Positions 22,407-31,315 of a DNA stretch of 52,899 nucleotides are shown here, piece by piece (within the stretch, counting starts at the first letter, position 1; every line of letters begins with the position of its first letter). The stretch spans positions 1 through 52,899 of IMG/VR virus record IMGVR_UViG_3300027861_000040; one strand, given 5' to 3'. Position numbers and translations under genes: made by a program. This DNA comes from a virus. Below the pieces are notes generated by a model that was not told the origin of the DNA, made no database searches, and was given only the letters and a program-made list of their open reading frames with translations.

Positions 22407-23549
22407 ATGGCATTCAATCCTTTTATAGTATTGGATGATGGTGAAGTCTCAAAACTTGGTTTTGATTTTACACGTCATCCATATATTTATTATACTGAAA
22501 ATTACGGAATAAAACTTGGAGAAATATTTAAAGTAAAAGAAGATATTTATAATAAAATAACAAAATTAATGTCTGGAAATGAAAATACAACTATCAATAA
22601 AAAAGATAAAGTATTTATATGTCCAGGATGTAAACTTCCTTTATACAGAATTAAAGAACACTTAAGAACAATTGGTGCAACAATAACAAGAGATATTGAA
22701 AAAGCAACAATTATATTATCAACAAATAATATTTCTGAAAATGTTGATAATTGTTATAGAGAAAATAAACAAGCTAGATTAAGAAAATTATTTTTTGAAG
22801 ATGATGGTATGTATTTTATTAGAAAAGGAGAAGAACTTACTCTTTCAGATTATACAAATATATCTGATATGTTTGACAATAAAATTACAGATACAGAAGA
22901 AATAGAAAATGTAATGTTCAGCAGTCTTGTAAAAGACAATATATCTTTTCATGGTTCTTTTGTTAGAAATGCTGATTATGATAATCAACATTATCTGTAT
23001 CCTATTTCAATAAAAATTATATATGAAATATTATCAAAAAAAATACCTATTATTCATGAAGATGTTTTTTGTTTAAGTGCAAATTCTGGTCTTAAATTAA
23101 ATGATAAAGATACTTTTAATAATATTATAATGATGCTTGATAGTGTAGATTCAAAAGATAGAGAAATGGCAAAAGAAATGATTTCTAATTCAGATTTTAG
23201 TGATGCTGATCATCAATTATTTTATTTAGCACAAAATTTTTATGTTAGTCTTTCAAATTCAAAAAATAAAAATCATAAATATTTTGTTGATGAATCTAAT
23301 TTAAGAAAATATTATAACATGAATGACTTTCAATTTATACAATATTTAAAAAATAATAATAATCTTTCTGTTGAAAAATTTAAAGAAAAATTACAAAATT
23401 TTATTGAAGAGTGTTTAGATGATGTAAGACATACAAGTTATAAAGAAATGTTTAATATAAGAATTTCTCTAAAAGAAGAATGGTTAAACTTTGTAAATGA
23501 AGAAGATAAAGATTTAAATTACGAACTAAATAATGAAAAAGATGATTAA
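22407..23549 (+). CDS. Unknown protein with a GCxxP motif domain, paralogue 1
   Basis: A 380-residue protein. Around residue 72 it has KVFICPGCKLPLYRIKEHL and then GATITRDIEKATIILS, a layout that could be a BRCT-like fold. A second region near residue 245 (LDSVDSKDREMAKEMI) resembles parts of the proteins at 12557 and 23533. It is followed in an overlapping frame by a 420-residue gene with the same order of motifs, so the two look like old tandem duplicates. It sits in the recombination cluster. Function unknown. Confidence 0.85.
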   Translation: MAFNPFIVLDDGEVSKLGFDFTRHPYIYYTENYGIKLGEIFKVKEDIYNKITKLMSGNENTTINKKDKVFICPGCKLPLYRIKEHLRTIGATITRDIEKATIILSTNNISENVDNCYRENKQARLRKLFFEDDGMYFIRKGEELTLSDYTNISDMFDNKITDTEEIENVMFSSLVKDNISFHGSFVRNADYDNQHYLYPISIKIIYEILSKKIPIIHEDVFCLSANSGLKLNDKDTFNNIIMMLDSVDSKDREMAKEMISNSDFSDADHQLFYLAQNFYVSLSNSKNKNHKYFVDESNLRKYYNMNDFQFIQYLKNNNNLSVEKFKEKLQNFIEECLDDVRHTSYKEMFNIRISLKEEWLNFVNEEDKDLNYELNNEKDD

Positions 23550-24795
23550 AATAGATTCAATTATTTATATAAAAACTATGAAACCGCCAAATCATAATGA
23601 TGAATTTCATGAGCATACTTATAGAAATGGTAGATATGAAAGAGTAAAATTTACCAATATAGGATATTTTGAAAGAAAAATAAGTTTTGATAATTTATCT
23701 AGTATTGTATCTTCAGATGAATATATACCAAAAGATAATGATAAATTATTTTTTAGTGAAGGATGTACAATACCAAGACATAAAGTTAGAAATTGGGGTA
23801 AAGAAAAGAACATTACAATAACTGTAAAACCTGAAAAATCAAATGTATCAATTGTATCAAAAAGTTTTTTTAATAGTGTTATAGATCATAGTATATCTTA
23901 TCGCACTATTCTTTTAGATAAACAGAAATATATTGATTTTATAAAATTTAATTATAATACAGATGCTGTTGATATTCTAATAGATAAAATTAAAGCTACA
24001 AGTTCAAAATATGTTTTAGTTGGATTTAATTGGGATGATAATGTTATAATGCTAGGACATCGTTTTGAAAATAAAGATTTATTTCAAGTTAATTATAAAT
24101 CTCATCAATTTACGGATTCTGAATTAAAAGCAAAACAAGTTAAGAGTACATATTGTAATATGTATGAAAATAATGAGTTTGATACTTATCAAGATAAAAC
24201 TAAATTAAAATATGTAATATTTGATGATAACTTTTTAAAAATGAAATCATTAAATAAAATTTTAAATATAAGTCCTAATAATACTATAATATTTGATACA
24301 GTATTAATTGATGTTGTTAACCAAGACTCTATAACAATTGATAAAGAAATGTTTGAAGGAATAAGAAACATGTTTAATAGTGAAGACAAAAAAAATCATT
24401 TAATAGCTTTAGAAATATTAGCTAATTGTAATTATAAAACATCTTTACATAAAATATTATTAATATTTAGAGAATTCGCTCCTATAAAAATAAATAATAT
24501 GAGAGAAAAATCACATGTTAATTTTAAAAGTCTAATAAAATTTATAAATATTAATGATTGGTATTATCCTTCATATGATGATATTATTAATTCTTTAATG
24601 GATAAAAATTATTTAACTAAAGAAATATTAAGTGAAATATCAATTCTTGCAAAAAAAGAAATGGAAGAACGCTTAAGAAATCACGGATATCAAGTTTTTG
24701 AAATTAAAAATATAACATTATCTAATAAAGTAAAAAGATACTTTGGACATGATATACCTTATTCAGAAAAAGAAATGCTAGAAAATAAAATATGA
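23533..24795 (+). CDS. Unknown protein with a GCxxP motif domain, paralogue 2
   Basis: A 420-residue protein. KLFFSEGCTIPRHKVRNWG (about residue 75), then ITITVKPEKSNVSIVS, matches the motif region of the gene before it, and MFNSEDKKNHLIALEILANC (about residue 278) matches its second region. The proteins differ elsewhere, so the duplication is old. It overlaps the upstream gene by 17 nt and the nuclease gene by an ATGA. Function unknown; a DNA-linked role is suggested by the neighbourhood only. Confidence 0.85.
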   Translation: MKKMIKIDSIIYIKTMKPPNHNDEFHEHTYRNGRYERVKFTNIGYFERKISFDNLSSIVSSDEYIPKDNDKLFFSEGCTIPRHKVRNWGKEKNITITVKPEKSNVSIVSKSFFNSVIDHSISYRTILLDKQKYIDFIKFNYNTDAVDILIDKIKATSSKYVLVGFNWDDNVIMLGHRFENKDLFQVNYKSHQFTDSELKAKQVKSTYCNMYENNEFDTYQDKTKLKYVIFDDNFLKMKSLNKILNISPNNTIIFDTVLIDVVNQDSITIDKEMFEGIRNMFNSEDKKNHLIALEILANCNYKTSLHKILLIFREFAPIKINNMREKSHVNFKSLIKFININDWYYPSYDDIINSLMDKNYLTKEILSEISILAKKEMEERLRNHGYQVFEIKNITLSNKVKRYFGHDIPYSEKEMLENKI

Positions 24796-25826
24796 TGGAT
24801 GAAAAACAATTAATAAATAATTTTTATAATAAAGAGTTTTCATATAGTTACTCTTCTTTAAATAAACTATTATATGATCCACAATTATTTTTTAAATGGT
24901 ATGTTTTAAAACAAAAAGAAGATAAATTGGACCAACATCTCATTGATGGGAAGTTGGTTCACTGCCTTCTTTTAGAAAAACATAATTTTGAAAATAATTT
25001 TGTACTTGTAGATTTTAAAGTTCCATCTGGAAACAATAAAAAAATTGTTGAATACCTATGGAAATTAAATATGGAAACAGATAACTTAGAATTATATGAA
25101 ATAGAAATTATTCAATGGTTAAAATGGAATAATTTACATCAATCTTTAAAAGATGATAAAGATCCTAAAGCTTCAGATTATAAAACTGGTGATCTAAAAA
25201 GAATGAAAAAAATTCTAACAGATGAAAATAAAAAATATTTAGAATTTTTATATAAATCTGAAGGTAAAAACATTGTAGATAAAGAAACATATGAAAAATG
25301 TTTAGAATCAGCTGATAAAATAAAATCTAATAAAGATGTATATAAATTATTAAAATTAGATGGTTCTGAAGATTTTGAAAATATAGATGTTCATAATGAA
25401 CTTAAAATAGAGGGTTATTCTGATTATTTTGAATGTAATATAAAAGGTATAATAGATAATTTAGTTATTGATTATAAAAATAAATATGTATATATAAATG
25501 ATGTTAAAACATCAGGTAAAACATTATTAGAATTTGAAGACACAGTAGAATACTATAAATATTGGGTTCAAATGGCAATTTATGAAGAACTTGTAAAAAT
25601 ATATTTAAAAAATAAATCTTTAAACTTTAATAAGTTAAAAATTATTTCTACTTTTATAGTAATTGACAAATATCAAAATGTTTACCCATTTGAAGTTTGT
25701 GGATCATCTATAGAAAAATGGAAACATAAAACTAAAGTAAATGTAATTGATAAAGCAAAGTACCATTATAATGAAAAAAATTATTCATTACCATATGAAT
25801 TTTTAATAGAGAAAGTAATACTTTAA
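24792..25826 (+). CDS. PD-(D/E)XK nuclease, RecB/Cas4-like
   Basis: A 344-residue nuclease. It starts with the SYSSLNKLLYDPQLFFKWYV helix typical of RecB-like phage exonucleases (DUF3799-like), has GKLVHCLLLE, then the catalytic core GIIDNLVIDYKNKYVYINDV followed by KTSG (metal-binding Asp residues and Lys), and ends the core with WVQMAIYEEL. It should degrade or resect DNA ends for recombination, alongside the Sak4-like NTPase. It follows the upstream gene with an ATGA overlap. Confidence 0.88.
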   Translation: MMDEKQLINNFYNKEFSYSYSSLNKLLYDPQLFFKWYVLKQKEDKLDQHLIDGKLVHCLLLEKHNFENNFVLVDFKVPSGNNKKIVEYLWKLNMETDNLELYEIEIIQWLKWNNLHQSLKDDKDPKASDYKTGDLKRMKKILTDENKKYLEFLYKSEGKNIVDKETYEKCLESADKIKSNKDVYKLLKLDGSEDFENIDVHNELKIEGYSDYFECNIKGIIDNLVIDYKNKYVYINDVKTSGKTLLEFEDTVEYYKYWVQMAIYEELVKIYLKNKSLNFNKLKIISTFIVIDKYQNVYPFEVCGSSIEKWKHKTKVNVIDKAKYHYNEKNYSLPYEFLIEKVIL

Positions 25827-25837
25827 ACTATCAACTT

Positions 25838-26416
25838 ATGGAAGAAAATATTATTGAATTGTATAATGCATATTTCCAAAAATCAAGGGTATTTTTATAC
25901 CCTTATTTGGAAATAAAAAGAGGTACTAAAATTGTACCTATAGAAACATATGTTTCTTGGAAAAATAAAATTGAATATTATGAAAATCAATTTATATGTT
26001 TATATGAAATAAATAAAACTACAAAATTTCAAAATTTTGAAAATATTTATTTATTAGGAAATAAACATTTTAATTCTTTTTATCAAATTGATGAAAATAA
26101 AGGTATTTATACATTTAATTTTGAAAAATCAGATTGGAAACATTTTTTATCAGGAAGATATTCTTTATTATCTAGAAAGTTAAAAACTAAAATATTAACT
26201 TTTTATAAAAATAATCCTAATATAGATAATGTAAAAAGTTATTTATATCCTGAAGAATATTATCAAGCATACTCTGAATTACTATCAACAAGCACTAATG
26301 AAAAAGATAAATTAAGTAAAATAATAATGGATATTGGAGAATTATGTGATAAACCTGATTTAAAAAAAGAACAACTAATTTTAACTCCTAAAACTTTGAA
26401 GTTACAAGATATATGA
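25838..26416 (+). CDS. Conserved-looking phage protein
   Basis: A 192-residue protein beginning with a distinctive FQKSRVFLYPYLEIKRGTKI segment, then PIETYVSW and FNFEKSDWKHFLSGRYSLLS. The pattern seems shared among crAss-like phages, but I know no function. A 15-bp hairpin lies inside codons 12-26. It follows the nuclease gene by 11 nt with a short leader. Confidence 0.85.
   Translation: MEENIIELYNAYFQKSRVFLYPYLEIKRGTKIVPIETYVSWKNKIEYYENQFICLYEINKTTKFQNFENIYLLGNKHFNSFYQIDENKGIYTFNFEKSDWKHFLSGRYSLLSRKLKTKILTFYKNNPNIDNVKSYLYPEEYYQAYSELLSTSTNEKDKLSKIIMDIGELCDKPDLKKEQLILTPKTLKLQDI
25873..25913 (+). other. Strong hairpin inside the 5' end of a coding region
   Basis: An outer stem TTTCCAAA/TTTGGAAA (25873-25880/25906-25913) and inner AAGGGTAT/ATACCCTT (25885-25892/25897-25904) with a four-T loop lie about 35 nt into the 192-residue gene. 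It may affect translation or mark transcript processing. Confidence 0.5.
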
Positions 26417-26445
26417 TTAATTTAGTAAAAATTAAAAACTAACTT

Positions 26446-26895
26446 ATGTCTGAAAAAACAAAAAAATGGGGAAAGGAATCTATGTTACTTGTTACAGGTA
26501 ATTATGGTCCTACTTTAACATTTAAATTAATACCTGTATCATTAGATTCACCTTATATTGAAGCTATTTTTAATCCAATGGCTAAAGTATTAGCAATAAT
26601 CGGAACTAGAAAAAAAGATGTTTTTCATATGATTGAAAGACTTGATGAAAATGGTGATCCAAAAATGAGAAAAGCAAAAATTACAAAAGATGAACCTCAT
26701 CAGAAACAAAGAGTTTCAGTAGAAAGTTATAGTGAATACTATATTACTGAAAGAGATGAAATTGATGATTTCATAACTAATATTGCTGTTAATCATAATA
26801 GTTTTGATTATAAAAAATATCTTGATTTAAAAACTATGGAAAGTCCTAATCTTTTAGGAACTACACCTCCTCCAGTTGATTTAATTAAAGTTTAA
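26446..26895 (+). CDS. Conserved-looking phage protein
   Basis: A 149-residue soluble protein with a compact beta/alpha core (ESMLLVTGNYGPTLTFKLIP, then EAIFNPMAKVLAIIGT) and a disordered Pro-rich end. It is preceded by the leader ttaaaaactaactt and followed by a perfect terminator. No function assigned. It lies between nuclease and polymerase genes, so a DNA metabolism role is possible. Confidence 0.85.
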   Translation: MSEKTKKWGKESMLLVTGNYGPTLTFKLIPVSLDSPYIEAIFNPMAKVLAIIGTRKKDVFHMIERLDENGDPKMRKAKITKDEPHQKQRVSVESYSEYYITERDEIDDFITNIAVNHNSFDYKKYLDLKTMESPNLLGTTPPPVDLIKV

Positions 26896-26915
26896 TAAAG
26901 TTAATTCTTTATTAT

Positions 26916-26942
26916 AAGCACGGATAGTCCGTGCTTTTTTTT
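26916..26942 (+). terminator. Intrinsic terminator
   Basis: A perfect 9-bp stem AAGCACGGA/TCCGTGCTT (26916-26924/26928-26936) with a 3-nt loop, followed by a run of T. Confidence 0.9.
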
Positions 26943-26967
26943 GCTCTAATTTTTAAAAATTAAAAAT

Positions 26968-27312
26968 ATGAAACCAATAATGAATATACTTACACGTCAA
27001 AATTTTGAATCAATGCAATTAGCAGGTCAAATATTAAATATTCCTACTTCAAAAATTAAAGAAAGTGCTGATAATAATAAAATTATTTTAATAAAAAAGA
27101 AAAAATATTTGTTTAAATATTCTACTATTACTGAAACAAGAAATTTTAAAGTAAGAAGATTTACTTTTGGTAAATACAAAAATAAACTTATAAAAAAATG
27201 TGATGATCTTTCTTATTTAGAATGGTATATTAAATTACCACTATTAAATGCACAGTTTAAACATGCAATTAAAACTAGAATAAAAGATCTTAAAACAAAA
27301 AAAAATGACTAA
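26968..27312 (+). CDS. DUF3820-like protein with N-terminal HTH-like segment
   Basis: A 114-residue protein. The C-terminal half, FTFGKYKNKLIKKCDDLSYL then EWYIKLPLLNAQFKHAIKTR, resembles DUF3820 proteins, a small family often next to exonuclease or polymerase genes. The N-terminal part (AGQILNIPTSKIKESADNNK) looks like the HTH modules of homing-type proteins. It overlaps the DNA polymerase gene by 8 nt. Confidence 0.8.
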   Translation: MKPIMNILTRQNFESMQLAGQILNIPTSKIKESADNNKIILIKKKKYLFKYSTITETRNFKVRRFTFGKYKNKLIKKCDDLSYLEWYIKLPLLNAQFKHAIKTRIKDLKTKKND

Positions 27313-29290
27313 CCATTGGGTAATGGATTATGAAACTATGGCCAATTGTTTTGTAGCTGTATTTGAGCATTATAAAACAGATGAACAAAAAATTTTTGTA
27401 ATACATGAAAAAACAAATGATTTTAATGACTTTATAACTTTTTTAGAAAAAAATATATCTAATAAAGAAAGACATATTTCATATAATGGTCTTGGATTTG
27501 ATGCACAAATAACTGAATACATGTTAGCTGCAAAAGATGAATGGTCAGAATATAATGCAAAAGAAATAACGTATGAAGTATATAAATTAGCACAACATGT
27601 TATAAATAAGCAATCAAGTCGTGAATGGCTAGATTATTATGAGTATAATATGCAAATACCTCAATTAGATGTCTTTAAACTAAATCATTGGGATAATGCA
27701 GCTAAAAGATCAAGTCTTAAATGGATTCAGTTCTCAATGAGATGGAAAAATTTACAAGACATGCCTTTACATCATGGTGATCCTATTTATAAAAAAGAAG
27801 ATTTAGATATGATAATTGATTATTGTATTAATGATGTTAATTCTACTAAAGAAATATTTAAAAGGTCAATTGATCAAATTAAATTGAGAAAATCTTTAAC
27901 AACTGAATATAAGATAAATTTATATAATGCTTCAGAACCAAAAATTTCTAAAGAATTATTTTTATATTTTTTAACCAAAAAAACTGGTTGGAAAAAAACT
28001 GATATAAAATATTCTAGTACACAAAGATCAACAATTGATGTAAGTAAAATTTTACTACCATATATTAAATTTAACAATAAACAACTTATTGAATTATTAG
28101 ATAAATTTAAATCAAAAATAATTGATCCTTCAAAAACAAAAGGAGGTTTTAATGCTAGTATTAAATTTCACGGAGTCAAAACTGATTTTGGTTTAGGTGG
28201 TATACATGGAGCTCGTAGTAGTGGTATATATAAGACTAATGAAGATATGATGATTATGTCATCAGATGTTACTAGCTTTTATCCTAATCTTGCTATTAGA
28301 AATAAATGGTCTCCAGCTCATTTACCAAAAGAAGCTTTTTGTGAACAGTATGAATGGTTTTTTAATGAAAGAGTGAAAATACCAAAATCTGATATTAGAA
28401 ATTATGTATATAAAATTATCTTAAATTCAACATATGGTTTAAGTAATGATAAATATAGTTTTCTTTATGATCCGCAGTTTACAATGCAGATAACTATTAA
28501 TGGACAACTTAGTTTATTAATGTTATATGAAATGATTATGGACAAAATACCAGGATCAATTCCATTAATGCAAAATACAGATGGATTAGAAACTTTAATA
28601 CCTAAAAAATATAAAGAAAAATATCTTGAAATATGTAAAGAATGGGAAGATATTACTAGTTTAAATTTGGAACATGATAGTTATAGAAAATTAATATTAG
28701 CTGATGTAAATAATTATATCGCAGTACATGATTGGAAAAGAGTAGAACGTGATGAATACAATAAACTAAAAGAAAATCCTCATAATTTAATTAAACAAGA
28801 AAAAGGTAATTTTTATCATTCTAAAGTTAAATGTAAAGGTAGATTTGAATTTCAAAATTTACCATTACATAAAAATCCAAGTAATTTAATAGTCCCTCAA
28901 GCATTGTATCATTATTTTTTAAATGATGTAACGCCTGAAAAGTACATAGAAAATAATAAGAATATTTTTGATTATTGTATTGGTAAGAAAATTAAAGGTA
29001 ATTGGAAATTTGAAAAAAGATGGATTGACAAAGAATATAAAACTGAAGATTTACAAAAAACTATACGTTATTATGTAAGTAATCAAGGTTGTAAAATTGT
29101 AAAAGTAAATAAAGGAGATGGACGTGAAATCCAAACAGATAGTGGAAAATGGCTATTAACTTTATTTAATGCATATGAAAAAAAAGAATGGTCTAAATAC
29201 AATATTAATGATAAGTATTATTTGAATTCTATTTATACAGAAATAGAAAATATTGCAGGCCCTAAAACTAAACAAATAAAATTATTTTAA
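27305..29290 (+). CDS. Family B DNA polymerase with 3'-5' exonuclease
   Basis: A 661-residue replicative polymerase. The exonuclease motifs are MDYETM (Asp8, Glu10), SYNGLGFDAQ and YCINDVNSTKEIF. The polymerase motifs follow: motif A SSDVTSFYPN (Asp321), motif B KIILNSTYGLS (about residue 370), and motif C QNTDGLET (Asp426). All catalytic acids are present. It is short for family B, closer to protein-primed and crAss-like phage polymerases than to T4. It replicates the genome with the helicase, primase and SSB encoded upstream. Confidence 0.95.
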   Translation: MTNHWVMDYETMANCFVAVFEHYKTDEQKIFVIHEKTNDFNDFITFLEKNISNKERHISYNGLGFDAQITEYMLAAKDEWSEYNAKEITYEVYKLAQHVINKQSSREWLDYYEYNMQIPQLDVFKLNHWDNAAKRSSLKWIQFSMRWKNLQDMPLHHGDPIYKKEDLDMIIDYCINDVNSTKEIFKRSIDQIKLRKSLTTEYKINLYNASEPKISKELFLYFLTKKTGWKKTDIKYSSTQRSTIDVSKILLPYIKFNNKQLIELLDKFKSKIIDPSKTKGGFNASIKFHGVKTDFGLGGIHGARSSGIYKTNEDMMIMSSDVTSFYPNLAIRNKWSPAHLPKEAFCEQYEWFFNERVKIPKSDIRNYVYKIILNSTYGLSNDKYSFLYDPQFTMQITINGQLSLLMLYEMIMDKIPGSIPLMQNTDGLETLIPKKYKEKYLEICKEWEDITSLNLEHDSYRKLILADVNNYIAVHDWKRVERDEYNKLKENPHNLIKQEKGNFYHSKVKCKGRFEFQNLPLHKNPSNLIVPQALYHYFLNDVTPEKYIENNKNIFDYCIGKKIKGNWKFEKRWIDKEYKTEDLQKTIRYYVSNQGCKIVKVNKGDGREIQTDSGKWLLTLFNAYEKKEWSKYNINDKYYLNSIYTEIENIAGPKTKQIKLF

Positions 29291-29291
29291 A

Positions 29292-30014
29292 ATGCCAACA
29301 AAAATAGGAAACATAAGTGAAGCAGAAATTAAACAAGTTTCTCTTCCAACAGGATTTAGTAAACAATATGTAACAGTTCCTCACGGATATATAATTGATA
29401 CTGTTAAAAATTTATTAAGTCAGAAAAATTACGAAATAAATAAAACTGAATACAGATGTACAAATGGTGGAGAAGTAGTTCAGGGTGTATATTATATTAA
29501 TCATGGTGATGATCCAGAATTAGGTCTTATGTTTGCATGGTCAAATTCATATGATAGATCTCAGAGATTTAAATGTGCAGTAGGTGCACATGTATTTGTA
29601 TGCGGAAATGGTATGCTTGTAGGAGATATGGCCAATTATGGAAAAGTACATAAAGGTGATAAATCTCAAGTATTAAAAAATGTAAGTGATCATATTGAGT
29701 TACAAATAAATTCTGCTTCTAATTTTTATGATATGATTAAAAAAGATAAAGAAGCTATGAAAAATAAATGTTTAACTGAAAGTGAAATAGCTGAATTAAT
29801 GGGTGTTTTATTCTTTAAAGAAGATTTAATTACAAGTGGACAATTAATTACTGCTAAAAAGCAATATTTAGAACCTGCTCATGATTATAATGCTCCTTTA
29901 AATTCTTTATGGACTATATATAATCATATTACATATGCTTTTAAATCATCTCATCCTAAAAAATGGATGGATACATTAGCTAATTTTCATTCATTTATAT
30001 CAAAAGATATATAG
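29292..30014 (+). CDS. DUF932 protein, possibly frameshifted at its end
   Basis: A 240-residue protein of the DUF932 family, common in phages and plasmids and of unknown function. The pattern includes YIINHGDDPELGLMFAWSNSYD-like spacing (residues about 62-82), CAVGAHVFVCGNGMLVGD (about residues 95-112) and a C-terminal LWTIYNHITYAFK helix. It ends with TAG at 30012. The following 80 nt stay open in the -1 frame and lead without a start codon into the acidic protein at 30095, so a longer product made by frameshifting, or an indel, is likely. It starts one base after the polymerase stop. Confidence 0.85.
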   Translation: MPTKIGNISEAEIKQVSLPTGFSKQYVTVPHGYIIDTVKNLLSQKNYEINKTEYRCTNGGEVVQGVYYINHGDDPELGLMFAWSNSYDRSQRFKCAVGAHVFVCGNGMLVGDMANYGKVHKGDKSQVLKNVSDHIELQINSASNFYDMIKKDKEAMKNKCLTESEIAELMGVLFFKEDLITSGQLITAKKQYLEPAHDYNAPLNSLWTIYNHITYAFKSSHPKKWMDTLANFHSFISKDI

Positions 30015-30094
30015 AAGACAATACAGTTACTATAAATCCAAACCAGGTAACATTAGATCAGTTAATTAATCAAGAAGATGTTATTGATAAAGAA

Positions 30095-30712
30095 GTGACT
30101 CCAAACCCACTTGATAATTTATTAGGAACAGACGATATGAATTCTTGTCCTGAAGCTACTGAAGAAGAAGCTAATGAACTCTTACATGGAGTTGATAATA
30201 CTGGAGGTTTAGAACCTGAACATAATCCTGTTAGTTTAAGAGTGAGAGATGATAAAATAGAACAGTTTGATGATGAAACAGGTGAAGTAATAAGAAATGA
30301 AGCTTTAGATAATTTAGCTGATGAGGAAGCTGATATGATTGAAAAAGAAGAGATCATTGAGGAGAGAGAAGAAGAGGATGTGTTTAATGCTATTGCTGAT
30401 AAAGTCAGACCAGAAGTTTCTGAAGAAATAATTGAAAAAACAGAGGCTGAAGACATTTTAGGTGAGGCAGAAAATATAGAAGAATCTAATAATGATTTAT
30501 CTTTTGATAATTATTTTGGAGAAGAGTCTATAGATGAAGACATAAATCTTTCTGATATTAATGACATTAAAACTGAACTTAAAAATGGATCTCAAGAAGA
30601 TTTTGATGAGAAAGTTGAAAATGAATCAGACGTTGAAAATGTGGAAGATGTGGAAGATATTGTTGAAGAACCAAAAGAAGACAAATTGGAGTTGCCTGAA
30701 TTTGATTTTTAA
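30095..30712 (+). CDS. Acidic, low-complexity protein, likely the 3' part of a longer gene
   Basis: A 205-residue protein made largely of Glu, Asp, Asn and Ile, probably disordered with coiled stretches. The only usable start is GTG at 30095; there is no ATG in frame further up. Yet the frame stays open back to 29984 and reads like coding sequence (EDNTVTINPNQVTLDQLIN), overlapping the DUF932 end. It may be the C-terminal tail of a DUF932 fusion made by -1 frameshifting, or a gene using a rare start. A strong terminator follows. Confidence 0.7.
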   Translation: MTPNPLDNLLGTDDMNSCPEATEEEANELLHGVDNTGGLEPEHNPVSLRVRDDKIEQFDDETGEVIRNEALDNLADEEADMIEKEEIIEEREEEDVFNAIADKVRPEVSEEIIEKTEAEDILGEAENIEESNNDLSFDNYFGEESIDEDINLSDINDIKTELKNGSQEDFDEKVENESDVENVEDVEDIVEEPKEDKLELPEFDF

Positions 30713-30719
30713 CAATAAA

Positions 30720-30748
30720 AAAAGGGAGGTGAAAACCTCCCTTTTAAA
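30720..30748 (+). terminator. Intrinsic terminator
   Basis: AAAAGGGAGG (30720-30729) pairs with CCTCCCTTTT (30736-30745) around a 6-nt loop, after the acidic protein gene. Confidence 0.9.
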
Positions 30749-30838
30749 CTTAAAACTAGAATTCTATGAACATATAGAAAACAAACACATTTCAAATATA
30801 AACATTATTTATTTATAAACAAATTAAATTTAAAAAAA

Positions 30839-31315
30839 ATGGCATCAACAAAAACATATCTTAGAGATGGTAAAAATTGGACAAAAGAAGAATTAAATAC
30901 TTTATTGGACCAACATATAGAAGGTGAAACTGATAAAACTATTGCATATGTACTAGATAGAAGAATCAAAGGAGTACGTAATAAAAGAACTGAACTTATG
31001 AGAGAATTAGTAAATGACTTTACTAAACTAGATACTAATGGTTTAGATGAAAAAGGAATAGAACCTGGAGAAGGTTACTATATAACTAAAGAAAATTATG
31101 AGAAAATATTAAAGCTTATTAATAGTGATTTAGATTCTAATTTATTTAATTTATTAATTAAAGAAAATTTAGAAAAAAATGCTATAATGAATGTATTATT
31201 CAATGATGGTGTAGCAGGAATTGTAATACAAAATGCAATTGATGCTGCAAAAGCAATTACAAATGATGACATTGAAAAAAGAAAAATAGAACTTAATGAT
31301 TCAAAAAGTAACTAG
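30839..31315 (+). CDS. Myb/SANT-like DNA-binding protein
   Basis: A 158-residue protein whose N-terminus (residues about 12-50) reads WTKEELNTLLDQHIEGETDK and then IAYVLDRRIKGVRNKR. Such a W-led helix, followed by a basic recognition helix, is like SANT/Myb or small HTH folds used by phage regulators. The rest is helical. It has its own leader after the terminator at 30720-30745 and overlaps the radical SAM gene by 20 nt. It may regulate this transcript. Confidence 0.8.
   Translation: MASTKTYLRDGKNWTKEELNTLLDQHIEGETDKTIAYVLDRRIKGVRNKRTELMRELVNDFTKLDTNGLDEKGIEPGEGYYITKENYEKILKLINSDLDSNLFNLLIKENLEKNAIMNVLFNDGVAGIVIQNAIDAAKAITNDDIEKRKIELNDSKSN

Noticed and set aside
30070-30456. A Ser-rich frame on the minus strand
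   Set aside because: It is the complement of the Glu/Asp-rich gene; repeated GAA and GAT codons read as Ser, Ile and Phe in reverse.
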